Of a DNA stretch of 64,000 bases, positions 1 through 9,328 are shown in pieces. The translations under genes were made by a program, and so were the position numbers. Origin of the DNA: Tropicimonas marinistellae (GTDB lineage Bacteria; Pseudomonadota; Alphaproteobacteria; Rhodobacterales; Rhodobacteraceae); assembly GCF_001509585.1 (NCBI RefSeq), contig NZ_LNCI01000001.1, forward strand, positions 661,312 to 725,311. The letters are read 5' to 3'. Within the stretch, counting starts at the first letter, position 1. Each line of letters begins with the position of its first letter. A model generated the notes under the pieces. The model was not told where the DNA came from. It did no database searches and worked only from the letters and a program-made list of their open reading frames with translations.

Positions 1-656
1 TTGGCGCGAAGGGGCGCGTTGGTTTCGGTCAGCCGGAAGGTCTTGCGCGCGCCACTGATCGCTGCGCCTGCAAGTGTCTTCATCGGGCCGGGAGAAACCG
101 CGTTCACCCGTATTCCGTCCGGGCCGAGGTCGTTGGCGAGGTAGCGCACTGTCGATTCCAATGCCGCCTTCGCCACACCCATCACGTTGTAGTACGGGGT
201 GACACGGTTGGAGCCTTGGTATGTCAGGGTCAGGAGCGTGCCGCCGTTGGGCATCATCGGCGCTGCGCGCCGGGCCACATCGATCAGCGAGTAGCAGGAA
301 ATCGTAAGGGAATTACGGAAGTTGTCGCGTGTCGTGTTGATGAAACGGCCGCCGAGCTCGTTCTTGTCCGAGTAGGCGATGGCGTGCACCACGAAATCCA
401 GGGTGCCCCATGTTTCACGCAAGCGGTTGAAACCGGCATCGAGCGAGGCGTCATCGGTCACGTCGACGTCGATCAGAATATCCGAGCCGAGGGATTCCGC
501 CAGGGGCTCAACCCGGCGGCCAAAGGCCTCTCCCTGGTAGGAAAAGGCAAGTTCCGCCCCGGCGGTCGCCATCGCCTTCGCGATGCCCCATGCGATAGAG
601 CGATCATTGGCCACGCCCATGATCAGGCCGCGCTTGCCTTTCATCAATTCCGCCAT
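1..656 (-). CDS. fabI: Enoyl-ACP reductase FabI (3' end cut by window edge)
   Basis: NADH-dependent enoyl-[acyl-carrier-protein] reductase, last step of each fatty-acid elongation cycle, cytoplasmic. The frame is open from ATG (654-656) to base 1, giving 218 residues of a protein usually about 260-270 long, so the C-terminus lies outside the window. It shows the short-chain reductase fold with the FabI-type nucleotide-binding start (residues 12-24, MGVANDRSIAWG) and the catalytic Tyr146, Tyr156 and Lys163 (YYNVMGVAK), numbered as in the E. coli enzyme. AAGGG six bases upstream supports the start. It lies 7 bp downstream of fabB in the same leftward operon, after fabA. Confidence 0.95.
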   Translation of the reverse strand, partial: MAELMKGKRGLIMGVANDRSIAWGIAKAMATAGAELAFSYQGEAFGRRVEPLAESLGSDILIDVDVTDDASLDAGFNRLRETWGTLDFVVHAIAYSDKNELGGRFINTTRDNFRNSLTISCYSLIDVARRAAPMMPNGGTLLTLTYQGSNRVTPYYNVMGVAKAALESTVRYLANDLGPDGIRVNAVSPGPMKTLAGAAISGARKTFRLTETNAPLRA

Positions 657-663
657 GTCGCCC

Positions 664-1893
664 TTACCCGTCGTATCTCGAAAGAAGCATGGAACCGTTC
701 GTTCCGCCGAATCCAAAACTGTTCGTCATGACCGTATCCAAGCCGGCAGCCTCGACCAGATCCGTCGCAATCTCGTTGGCGTTCAATGCCGGGTCGAGCT
801 CGGTGATGTTGATGGAAGGCGCAATGAAGTCACCTCTTAGCATCAACAGGCAGAAGACGGCTTCCAATGCGCCGGCCGCGCCTTGCGCGTGGCCGGTCAT
901 CGACTTGGTCGAGGAGACCGGCGGCGTCTTTCCTTCGCCGAAAACCCGACGTACGGCCTCGATCTCTCCCACGTCACCGACTGGCGTGGAGGTTCCATGC
1001 GCGTTGATATAGCTGACCTTCCGGCCGTCCGGGATCGTATCGAGCGAAAGCCGCATCGCCCGCTCTCCGCCCTCGCCGGAAGGCGCGACCATGTCGTGCC
1101 CGTCGGAGGTGGCGGCAAAGCCGGTGACTTCGGCATAGATCGTGGCGCCGCGGGCCTTGGCGCGCTCCAGCTCTTCCAGGACGACGATCCCGCCGCCGCC
1201 GCCGATCACGAAGCCGTCGCGGTTTGCATCGAAGGCGCGGGACGCGGTTTCCGGGCTGTCGTTGTACTTGGAAGACATCGCGCCCATGGCGTCGAACAGG
1301 CAGGAAAGAGTCCAGTCCAGCTCCTCACCGCCGCCAGCGAACATTACGTCCTGCTTGCCCATCATGATCTGCTCGGCCGCGTTGCCGATGCAATGCAGCG
1401 ACGTCGAGCAAGCCGAGGTGATGGAGTAGTTGATTCCCTTGATCTTGAACGCAGTCGCAAGGTTTGCGGAGATCGTGGACGACATGCATTTGGGCACCGC
1501 GAAGGGTCCGATCCGCTTCGTGGCGCCGGTCTTGAGCACGGTCTGATGGGCGGCGAGCATCGCCGACGTGGAGGGGCCGCCAGAGCCTGCGACAAGGCCC
1601 GTCCGAACGTTCACCACATCGCTTTCGTCCAGTCCCGCGTCGTCGATGGCCTGGCTCATGGCGATATGGGCGTAGGCCGCGCCCGGCCCCATGAACCGCA
1701 GGGTCCGCTTGTCGATATGCTCGGCCAGATCGATTTTCAGCTGGCCGGAGATCTGGCTGCGAAAGCCGTGCTCTGCCATGGTTTCATCGAAGGCGATGCC
1801 CGACGCGCCTGCACGGAGGCTGGCGGTGACTTCGTCGGCGGAATTGCCGATGGGCGAGACGATGCCCAGACCGGTGACGACGACGCGACGCAT
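664..1893 (-). CDS. fabB: 3-oxoacyl-ACP synthase I (FabB)
   Basis: Beta-ketoacyl-ACP synthase that condenses malonyl-ACP with acyl-ACP; FabB is the form needed to elongate the unsaturated intermediate made by FabA. The 409 residues match the family length. The catalytic Cys162 (SACSTS), His299 (NAHGTS) and His335 (GHAQGAAG) with Lys330 form the condensing-enzyme active site, and a Gly-rich GGGGG stretch lies at 231-235. The start ATG is preceded by GGAGG. FabB and FabF are hard to separate by sequence; the position between fabA and fabI is the main reason for calling FabB. Transcribed leftward as fabA-fabB-fabI. Confidence 0.93.
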   Translation of the reverse strand: MRRVVVTGLGIVSPIGNSADEVTASLRAGASGIAFDETMAEHGFRSQISGQLKIDLAEHIDKRTLRFMGPGAAYAHIAMSQAIDDAGLDESDVVNVRTGLVAGSGGPSTSAMLAAHQTVLKTGATKRIGPFAVPKCMSSTISANLATAFKIKGINYSITSACSTSLHCIGNAAEQIMMGKQDVMFAGGGEELDWTLSCLFDAMGAMSSKYNDSPETASRAFDANRDGFVIGGGGGIVVLEELERAKARGATIYAEVTGFAATSDGHDMVAPSGEGGERAMRLSLDTIPDGRKVSYINAHGTSTPVGDVGEIEAVRRVFGEGKTPPVSSTKSMTGHAQGAAGALEAVFCLLMLRGDFIAPSINITELDPALNANEIATDLVEAAGLDTVMTNSFGFGGTNGSMLLSRYDG

Positions 1894-1925
1894 GTTGGAC
1901 CTCCTTCCGAGAGTTCCGTTGCGGA

Positions 1926-2438
1926 TCAGGATTGTGCTTCTGCCAGGCCGACCTTCAGCCCGGTTACGGCGTATATTTCTTCGCCGTCAGCATAGACCTT
2001 GCCGTTTGCCACGCCCAGCTTCAGCTTCCGGTCGATGACACGGGTGTAGTCGATGCGGTAGGTGACCAACTTGCAGGTGGGGCGAACCATGCCGGCGAAT
2101 TTCACTTCTTGCGCGCCGAGCGCAAATCCCTGCCCTTTGAGACCGCGCCAACCGAGTCCGAATCCGGTGAGCTGCCAGAGACCGTCGAGGCCAAGGCAGC
2201 CCGGCATGACGGGGTTGCCGGGGAAATGGCACTCGAAGAACCAAAGGTCGGGCGAAATGTCGAATTCCGCGTCGATGTGGCCCTTGCCGAACTCGCCGCC
2301 GTCCTCCGAGATATCGGTGATCCGGTCTGCCATCAGCATCGGCGGCAGCGGAAGCTGCGCATTGCCCGGGCCGAACATCTCGCCGCGCGCGCACCGCAGC
2401 AGATCCTCTTTTTCGAACCGTGTCTGTCTTTCGGACAT
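1926..2438 (-). CDS. fabA: 3-hydroxydecanoyl-ACP dehydratase/isomerase FabA
   Basis: Bifunctional dehydratase and trans-2/cis-3 isomerase that introduces the double bond in anaerobic unsaturated fatty-acid synthesis. The 170-residue hot-dog fold protein has catalytic His71 ([10 protein letters not shown]) and Asp85 (CLGLDGLWQ), close to the E. coli positions 70 and 84. I chose the ATG at 2436-2438, which has a strong GGAGGAAGG site and gives the usual N-terminus; an upstream ATG nine codons earlier would cover that site. First gene of the fabA-fabB-fabI operon, divergent from irr across about 180 bp. Confidence 0.95.
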   Translation of the reverse strand: MSERQTRFEKEDLLRCARGEMFGPGNAQLPLPPMLMADRITDISEDGGEFGKGHIDAEFDISPDLWFFECHFPGNPVMPGCLGLDGLWQLTGFGLGWRGLKGQGFALGAQEVKFAGMVRPTCKLVTYRIDYTRVIDRKLKLGVANGKVYADGEEIYAVTGLKVGLAEAQS

Positions 2439-2616
2439 GAAGTCCTTCCTCCCGGCGCCAGTCATCTTGCTCCGCGCTCTCTATCACCGCCCGTCCGACC
2501 GGCGCAAGAGCGCCACCGCTGCCGTGACCTTCGCATGTTGCGACCTGTTTTCAATTGAATTTCGGGCCGAATTGCGCATATTCATGACTTGAATTGGAGT
2601 TAGCGGAAACAGGTTC

Positions 2617-3033
2617 ATGACCAATCAGGAACGTACACGCGGAGCCGAGTGGCTTGCCAAGGGCGGGCTGCGTCCGACGCGGCAGCGGCTTGCGCTGGCA
2701 GCGTTGCTGGTAGGCGACGGGCGTAATCGCCACGTTACCGCTGAGAGCCTTTTCGAGTCCTCCCGCGATGCGGGGGAATCTGTTTCGCTCGCCACTGTCT
2801 ACAATACGCTCCGGGCATTTTGTGATGCCGGGATCATGCGGGAGATCACAGTGGATGGAACGAAGAGCTATTTCGATACGCATACGACGGACCACCCGCA
2901 TTTCTTCTGGGAAGACGACCAGCGCCTGACCGACGCGCCTGCCGAGGAACTCGAAATCACGCGCCTGCCGCAGGCACCTGACGGAGCCGAGGTCGCGAGC
3001 ATTGATGTCGTCATCCGCCTGCGCAGGCGATAA
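2617..3033 (+). CDS. irr: Fur-family iron response regulator Irr
   Basis: Metalloregulator of the Fur superfamily; Irr proteins of Rhizobiales and Rhodobacterales respond to haem/iron status. The 138 residues carry a winged helix (about 15-80, with LATVYNTLRAF typical of the recognition helix) and a short dimerisation domain. The His-rich stretch TDHPHFF (residues 91-97, His93 and His95) is an Irr hallmark, and the CxxC zinc pairs of classical Fur are absent. Divergent from fabABI, an arrangement common in this family of bacteria. I see no clear iron-control-element palindrome in the shared intergenic region. Fur or PerR proper is less likely because of the missing cysteines. Confidence 0.85.
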   Translation: MTNQERTRGAEWLAKGGLRPTRQRLALAALLVGDGRNRHVTAESLFESSRDAGESVSLATVYNTLRAFCDAGIMREITVDGTKSYFDTHTTDHPHFFWEDDQRLTDAPAEELEITRLPQAPDGAEVASIDVVIRLRRR

Positions 3034-3211
3034 ACTCGTCGGTTTCTGCGCATTAGCAGGCGAAAGCCACTTTTTGCAGCATCCCGGTGTCATGCGCCCG
3101 ATTTCGGGTCATCCCGGCGCTGTGACTTCACGTGAGCCGCAAAAAGAGAGGGACTCTCGATAGGCCGCGCCTTTTTGTGTGGGGAAACCAGACAAAGAGG
3201 GGACAGAAAAC

Positions 3212-4630
3212 ATGGACACCGGTTCAATCGGAACGCCGCAGCAATTGCGCGATCCGGATTACATGCCGCCATTTGCAAAGGCCGTTCCGCTGGGAATCCA
3301 GCATGTGCTGGCAATGTTTGTTTCCAACGTGACGCCGGCGATCATCGTTGCGGGAGCCGCCGGCTTCGGCTTCGGGTCCAATTCACCCGACTTTCCCGAG
3401 TTGCTTTACATGATCCAGATGTCGATGCTGTTCGCCGGCATCGCAACACTGATGCAGACGATCGGTGTTGGTCCGGTGGGGGCTCGTCTACCCATTGTTC
3501 AGGGTACGAGCTTCGCCTTCATTCCGATCATGATCCCGCTGGTTGCGGGCAAGGGTGTCGACGGGCTTGCAGCAATGTTCGGCGGCATTCTCATCGGCGG
3601 GCTGTTCCACGCCGCACTCGGCACGGTGATCGGAAAGATCCGGTTCGCGTTGCCGCCGCTTGTCACGGGCCTTGTCGTGATGATGATCGGTCTGGCGCTG
3701 GTCAAGGTTGGGATCCAGTACGCCGCAGGCGGCGTTCCCAAGATCGGGACGCCGGAATACGGGAACCTCCACAGTTGGTCGGCCGCGCTCGTCGTCGTCT
3801 TCGTAACCCTTGGGTTCAAGTTCTTCACCAAGGGCATGCTTTCGGTCTCTGCGGTCCTCATCGGCATTCTGGCGGGATATGTCTTCGCGCTTCTCACCGG
3901 GTTGCTGAGTTTCGAGAGTGTTTCCGGGAGTTGGCAAGGTGCTGCGAGCTTTGCCTTGCCGCAGCCGTTCAAGTACGGCTTCGAGTTCAGCCTGGCGGCG
4001 ATCATCGGTTTCTGCCTGATGGCGTTTGTTTCCGCAGTGGAAACGGTTGGCGACGTGTCGGGCATCACCAAAGGCGGGGCCGGGCGCGAAGCGACAGATG
4101 CTGAGATTTCCGGCGCAACCTTTGCCGACGGCGTGGGTTCGGCCGTTGCAGGCATATTCGGTGGCCTGCCCAACACGTCCTTCAGCCAGAACGTGGGCCT
4201 GATCGCCATGACGGGCATCATGAGCCGGCATGTCGTGACGATTGGCGGATTGTTCCTTATCCTCTGCGGACTTGTCCCAAAGGTGGGGGCAGTTATCCGT
4301 ACCGTGCCGATCGAAGTTCTGGGCGGTGGCGTGATCGTGATGTTCGGCATGGTCGTGGCGGCCGGGATCTCGATGCTGTCGGATGTCGACTGGAACAAGC
4401 GGAACATGGTGATCTTCGCAATTTCGCTGTCGGTGGGACTTGGCCTGCAGCTTGAGCCGGGCGCCGTGCAGCATCTGCCCGAAACGCTCCGGGTCCTGAT
4501 GACCAGTGGGCTTCTGCCTGCGGCGCTCATCGCGATCGTGCTGAACCTCGTCCTACCGGAACCGCTGGTGCCTGAGGCGACGGAGGAAATCTCCGGTGGG
4601 ATGGCACATACCGAAACTGCGTCGACCTAG
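3212..4630 (+). CDS. NCS2-family purine/uracil permease
   Basis: Inner-membrane nucleobase:cation symporter of the NCS2 (UraA/XanQ/UapA) family. The 472 residues are almost wholly hydrophobic helices, consistent with 12-14 membrane segments. Family hallmarks are the helix-1 motif QHVLAMFVSNVTPAI and the signature around NTSFSQNVGLIAMTG. The QNVG form, rather than a uracil-type sequence, suggests a xanthine or urate substrate, but this is inference. The ATG at 3212 follows AAGAGGGG at good spacing; a GTG 11 codons upstream would overlap this site. It stands alone and faces the next gene. Confidence 0.85.
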   Translation: MDTGSIGTPQQLRDPDYMPPFAKAVPLGIQHVLAMFVSNVTPAIIVAGAAGFGFGSNSPDFPELLYMIQMSMLFAGIATLMQTIGVGPVGARLPIVQGTSFAFIPIMIPLVAGKGVDGLAAMFGGILIGGLFHAALGTVIGKIRFALPPLVTGLVVMMIGLALVKVGIQYAAGGVPKIGTPEYGNLHSWSAALVVVFVTLGFKFFTKGMLSVSAVLIGILAGYVFALLTGLLSFESVSGSWQGAASFALPQPFKYGFEFSLAAIIGFCLMAFVSAVETVGDVSGITKGGAGREATDAEISGATFADGVGSAVAGIFGGLPNTSFSQNVGLIAMTGIMSRHVVTIGGLFLILCGLVPKVGAVIRTVPIEVLGGGVIVMFGMVVAAGISMLSDVDWNKRNMVIFAISLSVGLGLQLEPGAVQHLPETLRVLMTSGLLPAALIAIVLNLVLPEPLVPEATEEISGGMAHTETAST

Positions 4631-4652
4631 GTGCGATGTCTCTGGGTCCCGG

Positions 4653-4668
4653 GGGGCGTGAGCGCCCC
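4653..4668. terminator. Short GC hairpin between convergent genes
   Basis: GGGGCG-TGAG-CGCCCC forms a perfect 6-bp stem with a four-base loop, lying between the stop of the permease and the stop of the convergent glycosyltransferase-like gene. No T-run follows on either strand, so a role in termination is only suggested by position. Confidence 0.3.
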
Positions 4669-4685
4669 TCGGATCCCCTAACAGG

Positions 4686-5540
4686 TCAAAACCACTGGCC
4701 CGGCTCCATCAGCCCCAGATCCATGAGTTGCTGCGACGACCAATTGAACCTCGTGGAGCCGGACCACGCGAAACTCGGGATATCGAAGGTCGAGCCCGGA
4801 TTCAGTTTCAACGCCTTTGCCGTCCGAAATGAGCAGACCGCCGCGGTAAGGTTGTGGTGCCAGGGGCAGGCGTAGGTGTTGTATTCGTCATCGTTGAACG
4901 TGTGATCGGTTTGAAGGCGCAAGCCCGGCTGTGTTCGAAACAACGATACCCTGTCGATACGGCGTTTGCCTTTCGGAATGTGCTCCTCAAAACGCCATCG
5001 CAACCCGCCAAAAAAGTCGAGCTGCCGGTCCTGGCCGCCCGCGCGCGCGAGGGCGAAATACCCGGTCCTGTCCAGATGGGCCCGTTCGCGACAAACGGCG
5101 TTTGGCCAATGCTCAAGATTGTCGGCATAAAGATCGATGACATAGGCGAGCATCGCGTCACGGCGTTCTTCTGCGTGAAATGTCAGCATCTCGCCGACGC
5201 TGCGATGCTCGCAAAATGGGTAGAACAGGTATTCGCCATTATAGCAGTAGAACATCCAGGTGCCGGGCGGCGCAGCAGCGATCAGCCGGTTGAGCGGGCC
5301 GGCGGGCGCATCGACGGCGTGAGGATCGAAGGGTGCGGAATGCACGTTATCTGGCAAGCCGGGAGGAGGCTGGATGCCCGCGCCGAGAAGCAGGACAATG
5401 CTGCGGAATCCCTTTTCAACGTGGTACTCCACGGTGCTGGCAATTTCGACATCGTCCTCCGCAAGGATGACCGCAACCGGAGCACGAGCGAGCGCGTTGG
5501 GAGCGTGGGCGAGGAGGCTTTCGAGATCGGAGTAATTCAT
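4686..5540 (-). CDS. Conserved glycosyltransferase-like protein
   Basis: 284-residue soluble protein with no signal peptide or membrane segment. The N-terminal third ([11 protein letters not shown]..., then a run ending [11 protein letters not shown]) looks like the first strands of a GT-A/family-2-like nucleotide-sugar fold. A conserved-looking middle has [18 protein letters not shown], followed by [15 protein letters not shown], and the C-terminal part is rich in Trp, Asn and His. I recall similar proteins in Rhodobacteraceae annotated as family-2 glycosyltransferases, but no DxD-type catalytic motif is certain, so the enzymatic role is unproven. Divergent from miaB and convergent with the permease. 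The start has only a weak ribosome site. Confidence 0.55.
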   Translation of the reverse strand: MNYSDLESLLAHAPNALARAPVAVILAEDDVEIASTVEYHVEKGFRSIVLLLGAGIQPPPGLPDNVHSAPFDPHAVDAPAGPLNRLIAAAPPGTWMFYCYNGEYLFYPFCEHRSVGEMLTFHAEERRDAMLAYVIDLYADNLEHWPNAVCRERAHLDRTGYFALARAGGQDRQLDFFGGLRWRFEEHIPKGKRRIDRVSLFRTQPGLRLQTDHTFNDDEYNTYACPWHHNLTAAVCSFRTAKALKLNPGSTFDIPSFAWSGSTRFNWSSQQLMDLGLMEPGQWF

Positions 5541-5683
5541 GCGGGGGCGTCTCGTGTTCGGGCGCGCGCCCGTCTTGGCGCCACGTTAGGAGTAAGTCCG
5601 GGTCGGTTGCAACCGCTGCTGCGGCGTTGCGCCGCCGACCCGGCTGCGCTATGCCGCGCGCCAGCGATCAGGAGGCGAAGCCG

Positions 5684-7003
5684 ATGACAGAGGCGCCGAA
5701 GAAGCTCTACATCAAGACCTACGGCTGTCAGATGAATGTTTACGACAGTGAGCGCATGGCCGAGGCGATGGGTGGGCAGGGCTATGCCCAGACCGACCGC
5801 CCCGAGGATGCCGACCTGATCCTGCTCAACACCTGCCACATCCGCGAGAAGGCGGCGGAGAAGGTGTATTCCGAGCTTGGCCGCTACAAGGGCCTCAAGG
5901 CGGCCAACCCCGATCTGAAGATCGGTGTAGCGGGCTGCGTTGCGCAGGCCGAGGGCGAGGAGATCCTGCGTCGGCAGCCTCTGGTCGATCTGGTGGTTGG
6001 GCCGCAAAGCTACCACCGGTTGCCGGAACTGGAGGCGCGGGCGCGTGGCGGCAAGTCGGCGATCGATACCGAGTTTCCCGAGGAAATGAAGTTTGACCAC
6101 CTACCGGCACGGCCAAAGCCGAAGCGCGGGCCGACGGCGTTTCTGACCGTGCAGGAGGGATGCGACAAGTTCTGCGCCTTCTGCGTGGTGCCCTACACCC
6201 GTGGTGCAGAGGTGTCGCGTCCGGTTGCACGGGTGCTCAAAGAGGCCGAAGGGCTGGTCGAACAGGGGGTGCGGGAAATAACCCTCCTCGGGCAGAACGT
6301 GAACGCTTACCACGGTGCCGACGGTGCCGACTCCTGGGGGCTCGCACGGTTGATCCGCAGGTTGGCGGAGATCGATGGGCTTGAGCGGATTCGCTTCACG
6401 ACCTCGCATCCGCGCGACATGGACGACGACCTGATCGCGGCCCATGGTGACTGCGAGAAGCTGATGCCCTACCTGCACCTGCCGGTGCAGTCCGGGTCCG
6501 ACCGGATCCTGAAGCGGATGAACCGCGGCCATACGGCGGAGGAGTACATCCGCCTGGTTGACCGAATCCGCTCTGCCCGTCCTGACATCCTCATGTCGGG
6601 CGATTTCATCGTCGGGTTCCCGGAAGAGACGGAAGAGGATTTCCGCGCGACGCTCGCCTTGGTTGAAGAGATCGGCTACGGCCAGTGCTACTCGTTCAAG
6701 TATTCGGCGCGCCCCGGTACGCCCGCCGCCGAACGCCCGGTTGTCGATCCTGCCAAAGCCGACGACCGCCTGCAACGGCTGCAAACTCTGCTGACCGCAC
6801 AGCAACGCGCTGTCCAGGATTCGATGGTCGGCCGCACAGTGGGCGTTCTTGTCGAAAAGTCCGGGCGGTTGCCTGGACAGGTCGTCGGAAAATCCGACCA
6901 TCTGCACGCCGTGCACCTGACCGCGAACCTGTCTCCCGGCGATCTTGTGGACGTACGCATCACGGAAAGCGCACCGAACTCGCTGGCGGGAATCTTGGTC
7001 TGA
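5684..7003 (+). CDS. miaB: tRNA-2-methylthio-N6-dimethylallyladenosine synthase MiaB
   Basis: Radical-SAM methylthiotransferase that adds the 2-methylthio group to i6A37 of tRNAs reading UNN codons. 439 residues in three domains: an N-terminal UPF0004 domain with cluster ligands Cys15, Cys51 and Cys85; a radical-SAM core with Cys160-x3-Cys164-x2-Cys167 (GCDKFCAFC); and a C-terminal TRAM domain ending near VDVRITE. The ATG at 5684 follows AGGAGG; a longer frame starting at 5627 has no ribosome site. Stands alone on this strand, divergent from the glycosyltransferase-like gene. Confidence 0.97.
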   Translation: MTEAPKKLYIKTYGCQMNVYDSERMAEAMGGQGYAQTDRPEDADLILLNTCHIREKAAEKVYSELGRYKGLKAANPDLKIGVAGCVAQAEGEEILRRQPLVDLVVGPQSYHRLPELEARARGGKSAIDTEFPEEMKFDHLPARPKPKRGPTAFLTVQEGCDKFCAFCVVPYTRGAEVSRPVARVLKEAEGLVEQGVREITLLGQNVNAYHGADGADSWGLARLIRRLAEIDGLERIRFTTSHPRDMDDDLIAAHGDCEKLMPYLHLPVQSGSDRILKRMNRGHTAEEYIRLVDRIRSARPDILMSGDFIVGFPEETEEDFRATLALVEEIGYGQCYSFKYSARPGTPAAERPVVDPAKADDRLQRLQTLLTAQQRAVQDSMVGRTVGVLVEKSGRLPGQVVGKSDHLHAVHLTANLSPGDLVDVRITESAPNSLAGILV

Positions 7004-7019
7004 GGCGCCGCGCGACCTC

Positions 7020-7343
7020 TCAGCCCGGCGGAATCTCTTTCAGCAGTTTCTTGAGGGTTTCGATCTTGTGGGCGCCGTTCCCGACGCCATATTCGTCCCG
7101 GCACACGCGGTTGCCGATCGCATCGGCCTGTTCCGGTGTGTAGCCAAGCTGGAGCAGGTCATCGATAAACACCGCATTGGGCCGGTCCCAGGCGACGGTC
7201 TTCAACGCGCCGCGGTAGCAGCTCACGTTTATCGTCATGCGGTCGTTGTCCGACGGGGAAGGGAGGTCATCGGCCAGTGCGTTGCCGGTTGCGAAAACGC
7301 TTGCTCCCGCGACCATTGCCGCAATCAGATAATTCACGTTCAT
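7020..7343 (-). CDS. Small exported protein of unknown function
   Basis: 107-residue protein beginning with a clear signal peptide (MNVNYLIAAMVAGASVFATGNALA, cleavage probably after ALA near residue 24). The mature part is about 83 residues, mostly helical, with two cysteines (in SCYRG and NRVCRDE) that could form a disulfide in the periplasm. The ATG at 7341-7343 is preceded by AGAGGGA; an in-frame extension 53 codons upstream has no support. It converges on miaB, and its 5' side faces the phoH leader. I do not recognise the family. Confidence 0.65.
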   Translation of the reverse strand: MNVNYLIAAMVAGASVFATGNALADDLPSPSDNDRMTINVSCYRGALKTVAWDRPNAVFIDDLLQLGYTPEQADAIGNRVCRDEYGVGNGAHKIETLKKLLKEIPPG

Positions 7344-7738
7344 CAGTAGAATTCCCTCTGGGGCAGAAACACATACACGCGCACGGCCGGGTGCCCATCT
7401 CGGGCCGGTGCGATACGGAACGTTCGACGACGGAGTATACCGCTGAACTGGGGGCTGTGAAGTCTCGCCGACCGAAACGTTCCAATTTGACGCCTCTTGC
7501 ATTTACCCGCATGGCAAACGCGGGATGCCAAAACCGCTCGAACCCGGTGAAACACCCCTTCGCCGACATGAAACAGGGTCGTAGTCAGGCGCGGCGCACC
7601 CCATATTTGGCACTCGATTGTGATTGCGCCGCCTCTTTTTGTGTCACTCGCGTGAATTTTGTACCCATCGACTTGCCAAACGGGGCGCATGGCGGGCAGC
7701 ATAACTTCAGAGCAAACACGAGCAGCGGAGTCGCATTA

Positions 7739-8755
7739 TTGGGAATCAGCGCCCTGACCACACCGCCCACTTCCGACGATATTCTCGAAACTCCGATGGA
7801 GTTCCCCGACAATCGTCTCCTCGTTGAACTCTGCGGCGAGTTTGACCGCAACCTTTCCCAGATCGAACATCAGCTAGGGTTGCAGATCGTCCGGCGCGGC
7901 AACCAGCTTGCGCTGATCGGCGATGGAGACGCGCGGGCGCGCGGTGCGGTCATTCTTCAGGAACTCTATGAGCGGCTCGAAGCCGGCCGGCCCCTGGAAC
8001 CCGGCGATATCGACGGGGCGATCCGACTGGGCGCGCTGGAAGACGAGGCAGCGCCCCGGCCGGCCGACCAATTGGAGATGTTCCAGGGCGGTCGCGTGGA
8101 GATCAAGACCCGCAAGAAGATCGTGGAACCGCGGACCGAGGCGCAGAAAGCCTACGTTCGCGCGCTGATGGCCAATGAGCTTGCCTTCGGAATTGGACCT
8201 GCGGGCACCGGAAAGACCTATCTCGCGGTTGCTGTCGCGGTAAATCTCTTCATTGGCGGGCACGTGGACAGGATCATACTCTGCCGGCCGGCCGTTGAGG
8301 CCGGCGAGCGCCTCGGTTTCCTTCCGGGCACGCAGGAGGAAAAGGTCGACCCCTACATGCAGCCGCTCTACGACGCGCTGAATGACTTCCTGCCGGCCAA
8401 GCAAGTCACCAAGCTCAAGGAAGAAAAGAAAATCGAAATCGCTCCATTGGCCTTCATGCGCGGTCGTACACTCAGCAATGCCGCGGTTGTTCTGGATGAA
8501 GCGCAGAACGCCACCACGATGCAGATGAAGATGTTCCTGACGCGCCTTGGCGAGGGATCCCGGATGGTAGTGACCGGCGACCGTACGCAGGTGGACTTGC
8601 CACGCGGCGTAACCTCCGGATTGGTCGAAGCGGAGAAACTACTCAAAGGCGTGGACGGGATCTCGTTCAATTACTTTACCGCCAAGGACGTGGTTCGGCA
8701 TCCGCTGGTGGCCAGGATCATCGACGCCTATGACGCGGATGCGCCAGCCGGCTAA
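7739..8755 (+). CDS. phoH: PhoH/YbeZ-family ATPase
   Basis: P-loop ATPase of the PhoH (YbeZ) family, associated with YbeY in RNA processing and ribosome maturation. About 338 residues: an N-terminal KH-like region (DNRLLVELCGEFDRN...) and a RecA-like core with Walker A GPAGTGKT and Walker B VVLDEAQN. Start is uncertain. I chose TTG at 7739-7741 (preceded by GCGGAG); the next in-frame ATG at 7796 would begin directly at MEFPDNRLL and lacks a good ribosome site. The much longer upstream open frame overlaps the signal-peptide gene on the other strand and is not likely to be coding. First gene of phoH-ybeY-corC-lnt. Confidence 0.9.
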   Translation: MGISALTTPPTSDDILETPMEFPDNRLLVELCGEFDRNLSQIEHQLGLQIVRRGNQLALIGDGDARARGAVILQELYERLEAGRPLEPGDIDGAIRLGALEDEAAPRPADQLEMFQGGRVEIKTRKKIVEPRTEAQKAYVRALMANELAFGIGPAGTGKTYLAVAVAVNLFIGGHVDRIILCRPAVEAGERLGFLPGTQEEKVDPYMQPLYDALNDFLPAKQVTKLKEEKKIEIAPLAFMRGRTLSNAAVVLDEAQNATTMQMKMFLTRLGEGSRMVVTGDRTQVDLPRGVTSGLVEAEKLLKGVDGISFNYFTAKDVVRHPLVARIIDAYDADAPAG

Positions 8756-8780
8756 GCTGGCCGGACGGGAATTGAACGAG

Positions 8781-9290
8781 ATGGCGGGAATGACCGAAAC
8801 CGTCGATATCGTGCTGGAGGCGGAAGCATGGGACGCCACGGGCCTTCATGCTCTTGCCGAGCGCGCGATTCTCGCGAGCCTCCGGCACCTGCATCTACCC
8901 GAAGATTGCACCTGCACCATACTTGCCACCGACGACGCCCGCATCGCCGTTCTGAATGCTGATTTCCGGGCAAAGGAAGCTGCGACAAATGTCTTGTCAT
9001 GGCCGTCGGATGATCTCGCGCCAGAGAAGCCAGGTGGGCAACCGGCACTACCGGAACCGGATTTTCCCGGCGAACCCCCGTTTCTGGGGGACATAGCGCT
9101 TGCGTGGGAAACCTGCGCGAGGGAGGCGGAGGAGGCGGGAAAGCCGCTGGAGGCGCATGTGACGCACCTGATCGTTCACGGTTTGCTCCATTTGTTGGGA
9201 TACGATCACATCCGCGACGAAGATGCGCTCTTGATGGAACGCCTCGAGGTTGAGATACTGTTCAAACTTGGATTTCCGAACCCATATTAG
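8781..9290 (+). CDS. ybeY: Endoribonuclease YbeY
   Basis: Zinc-dependent endoribonuclease needed for 16S rRNA 3'-end maturation and ribosome quality control. 169 residues with the family metal motif HGLLHLLGYDH (three His) near the C-terminus and the conserved upstream ATNVLSWP segment. The start could be the ATG at 8781 or the one at 8790 three codons later; an ATG at 8730 would overlap phoH by 26 bp. Part of the ybeZ-ybeY-ybeX(corC)-lnt operon, an order conserved across Proteobacteria. Confidence 0.93.
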   Translation: MAGMTETVDIVLEAEAWDATGLHALAERAILASLRHLHLPEDCTCTILATDDARIAVLNADFRAKEAATNVLSWPSDDLAPEKPGGQPALPEPDFPGEPPFLGDIALAWETCAREAEEAGKPLEAHVTHLIVHGLLHLLGYDHIRDEDALLMERLEVEILFKLGFPNPY

Positions 9291-9328
9291 GGTCGTGCCG
9301 GCGCGACCGGCGTTTTTGGAAAGGAACG

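Noticed and set aside
2439..2616. Irr/iron box between fabA and irr
   Set aside because: A TTCAATTGAA palindrome is present, but it does not fit the TTTAGAA-type iron control element, and no other match is seen.
7277..7738. 154-codon upstream extension of phoH
   Set aside because: Overlaps the signal-peptide gene on the other strand and has no PhoH-family residues; GCGGAG-TTG at 7739 is a better start.
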